Positions 44,379-54,589 of a DNA stretch of 64,000 bases are shown one piece after another. Position 1 is the first letter of the stretch; each line of letters begins with the position of its first letter. The DNA is from Pleurodeles waltl (taxonomy: Eukaryota > Chordata > Amphibia > Caudata > Salamandridae). The translations under genes and the position numbers were made by a program. Under the pieces are notes generated by a model. The model ran no database searches. It had not been told where the DNA came from and saw nothing but the letters and a program-made list of their open reading frames with translations. Location of the stretch: positions 62,001-126,000 of the forward strand of contig NW_027150031.1 of the NCBI RefSeq assembly GCF_031143425.1, read 5' to 3'.

Positions 44379-45426
44379 TCAATCAGCTGTTTTCATTATA
44401 TCTTGTAGAGAGGTACCTAGAGCGACAGATTTTAAAGTCATCGCACCCCTGACGGAATGTGCTCGAAATACTCCAATATCAACACCAGTCTCCTTTATAG
44501 CATCTCTAACCCACCTAGCTATAGTGACTGCTGACACTGGTTTAAAAGGCTTTGGTAAAGCAATCAGTAAATGTCTGTTCAGATCATTCCTAACTGATTG
44601 AGCATTAGATCCATAAACTGTTAAAAAGTTAACCACACATAATTGTTCGTTCAGAGGTAAAGCAGGGTATACAATAGTTCAGGTAAATGTTTTTGTTCTT
44701 CTTGAAATGGAAAAAGAAACTTCTTCTGGAGTAAGCACCCTACCCTCAACATCCAACACTCTTACGTCCACCAATCTTCTTCAAGACACTAAACACAGCA
44801 ACATAGCCAATTTTGCAGAAAGCTATTTCCTAGTCAGCAAATTGTTTTGGGGCCATTTCTCAAAGAGGTTTAATACCAAATTTACATCCCACAAAAAGGA
44901 ATACTTCAGATGTGGGGGGATTCAAAACTCTGATCCCCTTCAATAATTTACAAATCACTGGGTGCATACCAGTGTAAGCGTTACCTACCTGAACATGACC
45001 AGCTGCAATGGCGGAATGAAAATTATTTACTGACCTGTAAAATAGTCCTTCTGATGCTTGGAGAGACAGAAAATTCACAATGTCTGTATTTTCTGCTTCC
45101 ACGGGATCCACATGTCGTTCCAGGCAGCAACCCACCCAGCCTCTCCAGGCTGATGCGTATTTTTTCTTGGTGAAGGGGGCCCCTGCTTGCTTGATTAATT
45201 CTGCCGCTGTCTCTGAAATTCCTGGCAGGCACCACTGTTGCCCCCACATCATCAGGGTGAGCTGTCCCGATAGCACTAGTGGATGCAGTTCACCCAGAGG
45301 TCCCCAGATAATGTCCTGACTCAATGGAAGAAGCAGAGGACAGTCGCAAGATAATACTAACAGAATCGGAAACCAGGGTGCGCTTTCCACACCAGAGTGA
45401 CTAGGATCACTTCTGCTTTCTGACAC
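44379..45426 (-). pseudogene. DIRS-B tyrosine recombinase
   Basis: Frame 45426-44860 holds the linker and core-binding part (GAPFTKKKYASAWRGWVGCC, NFLSLQASEGLFYRSVNNFH, PVICKLLKGIR). A gap with stops (44859-44637) covers the region of the first catalytic Arg. Frame 44636-44379 holds KPFKPVSAVTIARWVRDAIK and the HxxR box in FRAHSVRGAMTLKS. The frame ends with TGA at the position of the conserved Trp after the TAD motif; the following codons still encode the Phe-Tyr-Tyr expected at the nucleophile. Confidence 0.82.
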
Positions 45427-45573
45427 CTGACCTGAGATGCCACTCTCGGTATCATGGCGAATGGTGGAAAGGTGTAATTCAGAACCCCTGACCAGTCCTG
45501 AAGAAAAGCATCCGTTGCCATCGGCTCTGGATCCGGTCTCCAGCAGAAGAACTCCTCCAGCTGGTGATTCAGT

Positions 45574-45801
45574 CTATATGCAAGGTCCCCACATTTCCTG
45601 GATCATCTCGAACAAACGAGGATGCAGTTTCCAATCGCTGGAATCCCTCACATACCTGGAGTTCCAGTCTGCAATTATGTTGTATTGTCCTGAGATGTAC
45701 TCTACCATGACTGTGATTTTGCGATCCAGGCAGAGATGCCAAAAGTCCTTCGCCATCTCCACTAGGAGTCTAGACCTGGTCCACCCTAGTTTGTTGGTGT
45801 A
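45574..45801 (-). pseudogene. DIRS-B RNase H, end
   Basis: KLGWTRSRLLVEMAKDFWHL, then EYISGQYNIIADWNSRYVRD and the GPCI before VDLF. Same arrangement as DIRS-1 RNase H. A stop separates it from the RT frame at 45802 and another ends it at 45574. Confidence 0.75.
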
Positions 45802-46707
45802 TCAAACTACTGAGATGTTGTCCATCTTCAGCAGGTTGCAACACAATACCTTCATAGGGGCAGTGCTTGAAATGCAAAAGAGCCTTCTAGTAATTCCAGA
45901 CAGTTGATGTTTATGTTCGATTCTTGAAGGGACCACCTGCCCCCCTTCCGTAGATGTTGAATCTTCAGTCTCTGTAAGGCTCGGTAATGAAGCGTGCCGG
46001 GAAACACTGCTTTGGATGGAAGACGCAAGCAGTCCTACCAATCTTGCCATCAGTCTCAATGACACCATTGGTCTGGACAGGGTCAGTCTCAGATCTTTCT
46101 TAATATCTCGAAATTTGGATTTGGGTAGAAGGAGTATTGCTCTGTGGGAGTCTATTAAGAATCCCAGAAACTCTATGGACTGAGATGGGACTAAACTGGA
46201 TTTTTCCTTGTTGATCATAAATCCTAGATCCTGTAGAAGATTGATTTTCATCTGTAGGTGTTCGACCACCATCTCCTTCGAATGCGCCATGATAGATATG
46301 TTGTCTAAATAGACCACCGTGAGAAGCCCTTTCTCTTTCAGATATGCAGCTACCGGCTCCATGACCTTGAGAAAGCACCACGGGGCTGAGGCCAATCTAA
46401 ACGGGAGCACAAGGTACTCAGACCATTGATTCCTCCATTGGAACTGTAAAAATTGTCTGTGTGGAGGGAAAATGGGGATAGTCAGATAAGCATCCTTTAA
46501 GTCCAGTCGGACCATCCAATTGTCTTCTTGAAGAAGATCTCCCAAAAGGTGGATTCCCTCCATCTTGAAGTGCCTGTAAACCATCCAGAAATTGAAATTG
46601 CTAACGTTCAAACAAGTCTGTGACTGCCTCCCTTCTTTTGCACTAGGAAAATAGTGCTGCAAAAACTGTGAGGGTGAGGGTCGCAGCGCACCAGTGCCTG
46701 TTTTCAC
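45802..46707 (-). pseudogene. DIRS-B reverse transcriptase
   Basis: 301 codons. WMVYRHFKMEGIHLLGDLLQ, MVRLDLKDAYLTIPIFPPHR, LPFRLASAPWCFLKVMEPVA, then the catalytic box as YLDN in TVVYLDNISI: the second Asp of the usual pair is Asn. The DIRS connection MARLVGLLASSIQS follows, and the RNase H start runs off in a shifted frame to KMDNISVV. It shares FPPHR, HFKMEGI and LLQDLGF blocks with DIRS-1, so these two are close relatives; DIRS-A is more distant. Confidence 0.87.
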
Positions 46708-46725
46708 AGCAACTCTTCTATTTTC

Positions 46726-47639
46726 TCATCTATAAAAGATGCCTCTTGTTGGGAAGAATTCGGAGGTATTGGGGGTTCCTGCTGTGAGGTCTGGTAAAAT
46801 TCTTTCTGAGACCCCTGGATTGTCTGAAGGACCCACGCATCTTTTGTCAATGACTTCCAACTGTGTATAAACAATCTGACCCTGCCCCCCAAAGGAACTC
46901 TGGATAGGTCGTAGACTTTTACTTGAAGAGGAACCGGTGTGGTAGTATCCCCTCAAGCCCCTGTTGTATTTTGAGTTGTTGTAGCGGGCTCGAGAGGAAA
47001 AGAAGGTTCTACCTCTAGTAGAGTCCTGAACTCTTCCTCTTGGCATCCATACGCTCCTCTTTGGGTGCCTTGCCAAGACTGACAGCCTGGCAAGCGGCTT
47101 CCAATCTCACCCGGCCCTGGTAAAAAGGTTCAGCTGGAAAACTTTCTGAAGGGAAGTTTGGGCCTTGTCTAAGGCGGTAAAGGTGTTGACATACTTCCCT
47201 ATGTCCTTGACAAAATTTCCATCGAATAGCAGGCTGTCAGCCAAAGGGCATGCTTCTGCTGGTGCTAGTTCTGTTAGTTTGGGGTCTATTCTCATGAGGA
47301 TGGACTTCCGCCGTTCAGTCGAGATCGTACAATTGGCGGTGCAAAGGAGACAAATTGCGCATTTGGTCCATCCCGCCAAGATTTCTGGATCAATAGGTTC
47401 ACCTTTTTCCTTGGCGTTCAGGGTTGTCTCTAAAATGTTTGCGAAGGGGCCCACAGCATCCAACAACTTATCTTGGTATGCTCTCCATGCCCTGTTGATG
47501 CCTTTTTTAGGGTCCTTAGCATACTTGTTTAGGAATGTAGTAATAGACGGGTCTACTTCTGCCAGGTTTGCAACCTTGTCTGGCAGGTCCGGTCTGGAGC
47601 ATTCCACCTTAAGGCGATTGCGTACACCTTTATCGAATG
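46726..47639 (-). pseudogene. DIRS-B gag C-terminal part
   Basis: Frame 47649-47107 (its first bases belong to the adjoining L2) codes VRNRLKVECSRPDLPDKVAN, DPKKGINRAWRAYQDKLLDA, CTANCTISTERRKSILMRID and KDIGKYVNTFTALDKAQTSL, the helical gag core. Frame 47076-46726 codes an Arg/Ser/Gly-rich tail (RPRGRVQDSTRGRTFFSSRA-like, RYNNSKYNRGLRGYYHTGSS) and runs into the RT leader. The gag continues upstream past the L2 insertion at 49938. Confidence 0.72.
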
Positions 47640-49937
47640 GTTTACGCAATGTGCCACGCCTCCGCCCTACACTGGACCGACCACAGCTGCGTCCACTTCA
47701 CATTCCGACGCGAGACCCGCCACCTCCGCACCCAACCCATCCCTCGTCGACAGTGGAACAAGATCCCCGAAGAGCAACTCTTCTCTGCACTCGCCGCCAA
47801 CCAACCCACCCTCACCACCGACCCCAACGACGCAGCCCCTCAACCTCACAAACTGGATCTCCAACTGCGCAGACATCCTTGCCCCCCTCAAACGCACGCA
47901 TCGACAGACCAACACCAAAAAACCTCTCTGGTTCTCTGACACCCTCAAAGAATCAAAGAAATCTTGTCGCGCCCTTGAGAAAGCCTGGCGCAAGGACCGC
48001 ACCGCTGACAACATGACCGCCCTCAAGAACGCTACCCGCGAACACCACCACCTGATCCGCGCCGCCAAAAGGAACTTTTTCACCGACAGACTGGACAAAA
48101 ACAGACACAACAGCAGAGAACTCTTCAGCATCGTCAAGGAGTTCTCCAACCCCAGCGCCAACGCCAACGCCGTCACGCCCTCACAGGATCTGTGCAAATC
48201 CCTTGCCACTTTCTTCCATCGCAAGATTAGCGACCTCCACGACAGCTTCGGACACCAGACCCAACCAAACACCACCGAACCGGCATCCACGGCCATCACC
48301 CTCATCAACTGGTCCTTCATCAACACGGAAGAAACCAAATCCATCATGAACTCTATCCACTCCGGCGCCCCTTCGGACCCCTGCCCGCACTTCATCTTTA
48401 ACAAAGCCAACGACATCATCGCCCTGCACCTCCAGACCGTCATCAACTCCTCTTTTTCTTCTGCTACCTACCCCGAATGCTGGAAACACGCCGAAGTCAA
48501 CGCTCTACTAAAGAAACCTACGGCTGACCCGAGCGACCTGAAAAACTTCCGCCTCATCGCTCTTCTACCTTTCCCAGCCAAAGTAATAGAGAAGACCGTC
48601 AACAAACAGCTGACCAACTTCCTGGAAGACAACAACCTGCTCGACCCCTCACAAACCGGATTCCGAACCAACCACAGCACTGAAACCGCCCTCATCTCAG
48701 TCACTGACGACATCAGAACCCTGATGGACAACGGTGAAACAGTCGCCCTCATTCTGCTCGACCTCTCGGCTGCCTTTGACACCATCTGTCACCGCACCCT
48801 AATCACCCGCCTCCGCTCCACTGGAATCCAAGGCCAGGCCCTGGACTGGATCGCCTCCTTCCTCTCTAACCGTTCCCAAAGAGTTTACCTCCCTCCGTTT
48901 CGCTCTGAACCCACCAAGATCATCTGCGGCGTACCCCAAGGCTCATCACTCAGCCCGACACTCTTCAATGTCTACATGAGCCCCCTCGCCAACATCGTAC
49001 GCAAGCACGACATCATCATCACCTCCTACGCCGACGACACCCAACTTATACTCTCCCTCACCAAGGACCCCGCCAGCGCCAAGACCAACCTACAAGAGGG
49101 TATGAAGGACGTCGCAGATTGGATGAGGCTCAGCCGCCTAAAGCTGAACTCGGAAAAAACGGAAGTCCTCATCCTCGGCAACACCCCGTCCGCCTGGTAC
49201 GACTCCTGGTGGCCCACTGCCCTCGGCACCGCACCGACCCCCACAGACCACGCCCGCAACCTCGGCTTCATCTTGGACCCTCTTCTCACCATGACCAAGC
49301 AAGTCAACGCCGTGTCCTCCGCCTGCTTCCTCACCCTCCGCATGCTCCGCAAGATCTTCCGCTGGATCCCCGCCGACACCAGAAAAACCGTGACCCACGC
49401 CCTCGTCACGAGCTGCCTGGACTACGGCAACACCCTCTACGCCGGGACCACAGCCAAACTCCAAAACCGCCTGCAACGCATTCAAAACGCCTCGGCCCGC
49501 CTCATCCTCGACATTCCCCGCAGCAGCCACATCTCCGCACACCTGAGACACCTGCATTGGCTCTCAGTCAGCAAAAGGATTACCTTCCGACTTCTCACCC
49601 ACGCACACAAAGCCCTCCACGACAAGGGACCGGAATACCTCAACAGATGCCTCAGCTTCTACATCCCCACCCGCCTCCTCCCCTCCTCTGGCCTCGCACT
49701 CGCTGCTGTCCCTCGCATCCGCCGCTCCACGGCGGGTGGGAGATCTTTCTCCTTCCTGGCGGCCAAGACCTGGAACTCCCTTCCCACCAGCCTCAGGACC
49801 ACCCAGGACCACTCCGCTTTCTGGAGACTCCTAAAGACCTGGCTGTTCGCGCAGCGATAACCCCCCCTTTTTTCCCCTAGCGCCTTGAGACCCGCACGGG
49901 TGAGTAGCGCGCTTTATAAATGTTAATGATTTGATTT
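47640..49937 (+). mobile_element. L2-type LINE L2-A, 5'-truncated, inserted in DIRS-B gag
   Basis: 2298 bases flanked by GAATG (47635-47639 and 49938-49942). It begins inside the last endonuclease motif (WTDHSCVHFTF) and ends with a 3' UTR containing CCTTGAGACC, GCGCTTTATAAATG and a tail of GATTT repeats (TGATTTGATTT) in place of poly(A), which is characteristic of L2/CR1-type LINEs. The RT frame is open over its whole length. Removing it rejoins the DIRS-B gag frame. Confidence 0.9.
48013..49860 (+). CDS. L2-A reverse transcriptase ORF, open for 615 codons
   Basis: Reverse transcriptase of a CR1/L2-type element. KNFRLIALLPFPAKVIEKTV (RT-1), DPSQTGFRTNHSTETALISV, ALILLDLSAAFDTICHRTLI (first catalytic Asp), GVPQGSSLSPTLFNVYM, and the catalytic YADD in ITSYADDTQLIL, then KLNSEKTEVLILG and the thumb. 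The C-terminal FRLLTHAHKALHDKGPEYLN to LKTWLFAQR is the usual L2 end. The frame opens upstream in the post-endonuclease linker; a shift near 47840 separates it from the endonuclease remnant. The Met at 48013 is the first in the frame and not a natural start. Complete to its stop, but the element lacks its 5' end. Confidence 0.9.
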   Translation: MTALKNATREHHHLIRAAKRNFFTDRLDKNRHNSRELFSIVKEFSNPSANANAVTPSQDLCKSLATFFHRKISDLHDSFGHQTQPNTTEPASTAITLINWSFINTEETKSIMNSIHSGAPSDPCPHFIFNKANDIIALHLQTVINSSFSSATYPECWKHAEVNALLKKPTADPSDLKNFRLIALLPFPAKVIEKTVNKQLTNFLEDNNLLDPSQTGFRTNHSTETALISVTDDIRTLMDNGETVALILLDLSAAFDTICHRTLITRLRSTGIQGQALDWIASFLSNRSQRVYLPPFRSEPTKIICGVPQGSSLSPTLFNVYMSPLANIVRKHDIIITSYADDTQLILSLTKDPASAKTNLQEGMKDVADWMRLSRLKLNSEKTEVLILGNTPSAWYDSWWPTALGTAPTPTDHARNLGFILDPLLTMTKQVNAVSSACFLTLRMLRKIFRWIPADTRKTVTHALVTSCLDYGNTLYAGTTAKLQNRLQRIQNASARLILDIPRSSHISAHLRHLHWLSVSKRITFRLLTHAHKALHDKGPEYLNRCLSFYIPTRLLPSSGLALAAVPRIRRSTAGGRSFSFLAAKTWNSLPTSLRTTQDHSAFWRLLKTWLFAQR

Positions 49938-50518
49938 GAATGTGCGATGCAGATAATCAGCCACTGCTTGCTCTGGGCCCAGTCTGAGGATCTAGGGTGG
50001 ACCATGACCTCCGGATCAAAGTTAAAAGGTGTAGAAGGAGATGGGGCATGGGTCGATGAGGATTTCTTCTTGTTTTTATGTCAAAGGGATTGTTCCGCCT
50101 CAGAAATCCCTGATCCTGGATCCTCAGGATCAGAGTCAGAAGATGAGGGGAATGACTGCGCTTGGTCTTGGGTGTCTAGGGACAATAGGTTCGCCGCATC
50201 CAGCCAGAGTTTTGCTTTATCTTTGTGTTTGCTAGTTGCCTCAGAAGGCCCTTCTGTCAAATTTGAGGAGGGAGGAATGCTGCCTCCTTGCCCTTTGACG
50301 AACAATTGCAGTTGGGCAGTGATGGGACGCAATGTTGCCACCAAGGCCTTATTTATGGAATGTTGGACAGAGGTGTCAAAAGCCTGAAATGCATTGTCTG
50401 CATTTTGTCCATGATCCTCCTGGTTAAACTCCTAGTAATATTCTGCCCCTTCAAAATATTCCCTCTCTGCCATTTAGTTGAAATGGCTAAGGTTGGGGGG
50501 AGCTGCCCCAAAGTGTAA
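49938..50518 (-). pseudogene. DIRS-B gag N-terminal part
   Basis: Frame 50344-50081: MVATLRPITAQLQLFVKGQG, DKAKLWLDAANLLSLDTQDQ, then an acidic Ser/Asp stretch (SSSDSDPEDPGSGISEAEQS) and a stop. Same frame continues with KKSSSTHAPSPSTPFNFDPE and VMVHPRSSDWAQSKQWL, meeting the L2 boundary at 49938. No recognised domain beyond similarity in position and composition to DIRS gag. Confidence 0.6.
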
Positions 50519-51410
50519 AGAATCAGGTGGGAGAAGTAGAGAGCAGGCTTAACACACTGCTTGACTAAGTAAGCTCCTCAGGAAAACCTGTAATGTTATT
50601 ATTACAGCCCATGCCTACTCTGGGGTCGTGGACGTCAAATGGAGCCTTATAACTAATACAGTGTGCACCCCGCTCAAAATAATTAATATATGACAAAACT
50701 GCTCAATTTTTATCAAAATATCGGAGGGTTTGCTAGCCTGATTGTTGCAGCCTTTGCCGAAGGCGTCCGATCTGCGCTCTGCTGTCAGTTTCACAGCGTG
50801 TGTTGCCTAGCAACGAAGTACAGGCTGTCAAACTGAAGTTGGATGCCCGCATAGCCCAATCCTACCAAAATGTAGCCGAATTAGGCTTCGCGCGTGGTCC
50901 GAGGCTCATAATCAGGCCGGACGAGGGAACGCACTGATGCAGTTGCAAAACTGCTGCGAAGCTCACGCGAGCGTCGCTGAATGCGGGGACAAGAAATAAT
51001 GAAGTCACGGAGAGCGTGAATCCCAAGTGCGTCGACTCACTGCTTCGTCAATCCTGCGTGTGGAAACCAGGGGGCACTATGCAGTACTCACAAGGTGTAA
51101 GCAATCAAACTCCTGTGACGCACTCACACAGGTTAAGGTTTTGCATACAAGTCTCGAAGTAATGTAAGAATTATAAATCATACTTATCTTTGGCATGAGC
51201 AGCAAAGAAAGAGGAAGTTATGAGAGCATTATGCACTCTTAAAGAGTTAGCTCGCAGGGGATTGGTGGATGAGAATGAGAGCATGATCGGTTATGTAGTT
51301 TATTGTTACTTGTTAACGTGATTTGTTAAAAATAATTCTATTGGCTGCTGTATTATGAGTAGTAAAGAGAGAGAAGCATAATCTGAGCTTCAGGTCCGAA
51401 CATAGGATTC
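50519..51410 (-). repeat. DIRS-B 5' leader and terminal repeat
   Basis: 51240-51405 is inverse to the 3' terminal repeat (28701-28761 and 43749-43830). 50519-51000 is the leader upstream of gag and contains no gene. The outer end, ATAATCTGAGCTTCAGGTCC, occurs inverted in the internal complementary region. Confidence 0.75.
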
Positions 51411-52640
51411 TCTCTCCTTCCCAGCTTTTTCTCCAGGTCCCCAAAACCAGGGTTTGGAGGGTGGATGCTCTGTCCCTTCCCTTCCCTGGCCTCCTGTTTT
51501 CCTTTTCTCCATTCCCTTTTCTGCCCAAGCTCTTGGCCAGGCTTCAAAGGGAGCTGTTGTCCCTCATTTTGGTGGCCCAGTTTTGGCCTTGGATGGGTGA
51601 TGTCCTCTGTTGCAGTCAATGTCTATGGCACCAGAATGGGTTATGCCATTCCACCCATGTCCCTTCCGCACACCAATACTTCCACCTACCATTTGTCAAT
51701 GGATGTGTCTGACTGTTTGGCTCTCCTCTCCTGTGGTGGCTTCCATTGGTCAATGGTGTGCAACTCACTCTTTGGATCCTGTCTCTTGTCCTGCTTCAGG
51801 GGTTTTTCAATTTTTAGAGGATGGGTTTCAGAAGGGTCTGGTAGTGGCTACTTTAAAAGTCCAGTGGGCTGCTATTAGGGCCCTTTGTTCCCTGTTCGCT
51901 ATGCCTGAAATTCTGTCTTTGGGTTCCCGTCTTTTTAAGGGTCTTTCTTTGTTGAAATCTCTGGTTCGGTCTGTGGTTTCTGCATGGGATCTGCCTTTGG
52001 TACTTCAGGCCCTTCAGTCTGATCCTTTTGAGCCTCTGGATGGCGTGGATTTGAAATATATTTCTTTAAAGGTGCTCTTCCTGGTTGCCATCACCTCAGC
52101 TTGTCGCTTGGATGAGCTGGCCTCTTTGTCTATCAGGCACCCCTATTTGCAATTTTTTTTTGATAGGTTGGTTTTGCGTTTGGGTCCTGGCTTTGTTCTC
52201 AAGGTGGTCTCCTCTTTTCACCAGTGCCAGGATATCACTCCACAGCCTGCTACTCCTGAGGAAGAATCCATCCAAACTTTGGATGTGATCAGGACTGTGT
52301 CTGTTTATCTCTCTCACACTCAGGAATTTCACCAATGTGAGAATTTGTTTGTGAATTTTGGTGTCTTCCGTCATGGACTGAAACCACTACTCCTACTTTG
52401 AGTCATTGGATTCGCTTTTTGATTTCCCTGGCTTATGCTTCTCAACAGATCCCTCTGCCTTGTGGTATCCAGGGGTGTTCTACGAGAGGCATGGCTGCTT
52501 CCTAGGTGGAATCTCAGGGCATTTCCATTCTGGACATTTGTTGAGCAGCCCCTTGGCCACTCCCTCTGATTCTGTGTTCCTTTTTAGGTTGGATGTCCTT
52601 GGCTCCCTGGTGTTGGCTGCTGTTGTTCCATGAATAATCT
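51411..52640 (+). pseudogene. DIRS-A linker and tyrosine recombinase
   Basis: Resumes DIRS-A after DIRS-B. The linker MDALSLPFPGLLFSFSPFPF, LPKLLARLQRELLSLILVAQ and FWPW aligns in position with DIRS-1's VDAFLQNW...PPFLLIPRVAALVRRQ. Recombinase frame 51610-52401: FLEDGFQKGLVVATLKVQWA, WDLPLVLQALQSDPFEPLDG, FLVAITSACRLDELASLSIR (the catalytic Arg position follows ACR), then a stop at 52399. Downstream frames show CSTRGMAAS, the HxxR box with its His changed to Cys, and later LDVLGSLVLAAVVP. Multiple stops and shifts make it inactive. Confidence 0.78.
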
Positions 52641-52796
52641 GGTCAACTGTTTACTGCCCTTCTGGTTTGCATTAAAGATGTTCTGCATTATCCAATAATT
52701 TGTGCCTGTTTCTTTTTGGAGCCAAGTTGTTCTGTTTTTGGCTTTGGTATATCCTCATTGAAGTAAGTTTTAAGATGCGAAATAGGGTTGAGGAGG

Positions 52797-53153
52797 TAAT
52801 GAATTTATTACTTACCAGTAATTCTCATTACTCTGAATACCCTGTATCTCGTACCAATACTTACCTCCAGTCCCCCCTTCCTTCATGTTTAACAACCTGA
52901 CTCCTATTCAGTTCTTTTGCTTTGGGATGTTCAAGTCATTTTCTGGGCTCCTTGCTCTTATATTGGTAGGGGGTACTTGGAGGATAGGAGGGGGAGGTGG
53001 GAGCTGAGGGTTAAGTGGAAGTTTTTGATTGGATCTTGCTGTAACATGTGGGCCTGGGTGGAGGTAAAACACCTCATTGAAGTAAGTATTGGTATGAGAA
53101 ACAGGGTATTCAGAGTAATGAGAATTACCGGTAAGTAATGAATTCATTACTTG
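52797..53153 (+). repeat. DIRS-A internal complementary region and right terminal repeat
   Basis: 52797-52868 (TTACTTACCAGTAATTCTCA, CTCTGAATACCCTGTATCTC) recurs inverted at 53083-53153 (GAGAAACAGGGTATTCAGAG, TGAGAATTACCGGTAAGTAA). Geometry equals that of DIRS-1 downstream of its recombinase, but the sequence is different, so DIRS-A is another subfamily. Confidence 0.85.
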
Positions 53154-53689
53154 CTTGTCTTCACAGCACAGTTGCACAATTAGCAGTCGGTTCTCCCAAC
53201 GAGGATGTCACTCAAAGTCATTTTGCATCTCAGCTGTGAGGCATGGGACTGCAGGACGCAGCGTGTTCTCCCTGCTATTTCAGCCTTATTGTGATGATGC
53301 TGTACATTACATTCACAGTGACTTTTAGGCTATTCACTTATTGCTCATGTGAAACCCAGGATTCTAAACCAGGCCCAGATCAAGTAATTTTTACCTGGAT
53401 GGGCCACAGGTGCATTTGGGTGGGTCAATGCGGCCCAATTTGTGTAAATTCTGGAGGTAGTCTATAAGCCCTAGGTTTAGATCATGCCTTCTTCATACAG
53501 AGCATAGATAGTGTTATTTTAGAGTAAGAGCTGATGTCCATACTCGTCAGCCTGAACCTTCATAATTTCCAGGAGGCCAGTTTTCAACACCAGCACCTGG
53601 ATACCAAGCTGATTGTAGTAATAGTGCAGGCTTAAGGAGATCCCTAGTATCACACCCAAGCCTTGACATCCTCAAAGTATGAAGACCTC
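53154..53689. other. Unassigned stretch
   Basis: No gene or repeat boundary recognised. Ordinary composition with short frames only. Confidence 0.5.
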
Positions 53690-54090
53690 TATTTATTACT
53701 TGCAGTTTTCCAAACACTTATTTCTTTGAGATTGAGAGTGGTTCTAGATGCCAAATACTGGGTGTTCTGCAGCCTTCTGATGAGATATTCCTGGCATAGA
53801 GCGTTTTCTTGTAGTCTACTTTGCTGGTGATGTGAGTATGGATGATGGTTTTCCGAGTATTGACTGGGAGCCATTTGAAAATCTTGCTCAGCATCTTCAG
53901 GGTGTGGAAGGCAGTGATGGTTTTGACTTGGGCTGTGCTGTCAAGTTTGCAGTCAATGATGATCCTAAGGCCTTTGGTGGGGGTGGTGGCAGTAGATCCT
54001 AACTCGCTTCACCCATTCGCTACAGTCGCACGGAGAGGGACTCTCCCCAAAGTTCACAACTTCAGTCTTCTTGGTGTATTTATTAAATGT
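53690..54090 (-). pseudogene. Old L2-type RT C-terminal fragment
   Basis: On the - strand the sequence codes LRIIIDCKLDSTAQVKTITA, FHTLKMLSKIFKWLPVNTRK and TIIHTHITSKVDYKKTLYAR, matching by position the L2-A segment LGFILDPLLTMTKQVNAVSS ... LRMLRKIFRWIPADTRKTVT ... TSCLDYGNTLYAG. A frame change gives LIRRLQNTQYLASRTTLNL, matching LQNRLQRIQNASARLILDI. No open frame spans it. An independent and much older L2 copy. Confidence 0.7.
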
Positions 54091-54589
54091 GCACTTAGTA
54101 TTTCTAAACTTAACATCTTATATTAACTACTGGTAAAATGGCTTCTGAATATCCTTTAGCTTTTTATTGAGGAAGAGGATTTCAAGGGACACTTTAAAAT
54201 GTCTTCATGCACTCTTTCGTGTACCAGGCTGTGTTTTCCTCAATATTGAGGATTTGTTTAAAAATGTTTTGAACATGAATGCTAGAATGGCCCATCCTGC
54301 AAGAAATGCAAGGCCTCACTGGTGGCCTCAAGGTTGTTGACTTTTAAATACCCTTCATCTTCTGATTTGGGCAAGCTGGCCAATAACATTAATGACTCTA
54401 TTAATCAGGGTGTGGGATTCTACTAATCAATTGATCTTTTTCAGTGGGCAAAGGTTCCTCTTACATGGTTGAGGGCTTCGCTCGTGTGCCTCCCACTTGG
54501 CAGGCTATTAAAACTAGCAGTTTACATTCTCTTTAACTCAGAATATCATCTATAAGATTCATGAACTGGATGATGACAACTTTAACCAA
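54091..54589. other. Unassigned stretch
   Basis: No gene seen. It may include 5' remains of the following DIRS relic. Confidence 0.4.

Larger units (their letters stand above)
28621..51410 (-). mobile_element. DIRS-B, antisense DIRS inserted in DIRS-A
   Basis: On the - strand: 5' terminal repeat (about 51410-50650), gag (50518-49938 and 47639-47107), RT (46707-45802), RNase H (45801-45574), recombinase (45426-44379), internal complementary region (44310-44170) and 3' terminal repeat (44170-43749 continuing at 28761-28621). The 3' repeat holds a 15 kb Gypsy insertion, the gag a 2.3 kb L2 insertion. The left end (TTTACTACTAATTATACAGC, 28701-28720) is the inverse of the right end (TATTATGAGTAGTAAA, 51352-51367). 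No target duplication is expected for DIRS and none is apparent. Confidence 0.82.
21234..53153 (+). mobile_element. DIRS-A, outer DIRS retrotransposon split by nested insertions
   Basis: Pieces in order on +: gag (21234-22048 and 24881-25284), RT (25435-26515), RNase H (26516-26581 and 28305-28620), linker and tyrosine recombinase (51411-52640), inverted terminal repeats (52797-53153). The pieces are collinear and non-overlapping, and each gap corresponds to a separately bounded insertion: an LTR-like element, E2, and DIRS-B. Net element length without insertions is about 5 kb, normal for DIRS. Many stops and shifts show it is old, as expected for the outermost layer. Confidence 0.78.

Noticed and set aside
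47667..48446. 259-codon - strand frame over L2-A
   Set aside because: Antisense shadow of L2-A coding sequence, no domain.
49119..49880. 253-codon His/Pro/Arg-rich + strand frame
   Set aside because: It is an out-of-frame shadow of the L2-A RT in GC-rich sequence; the RT frame carries all motifs.
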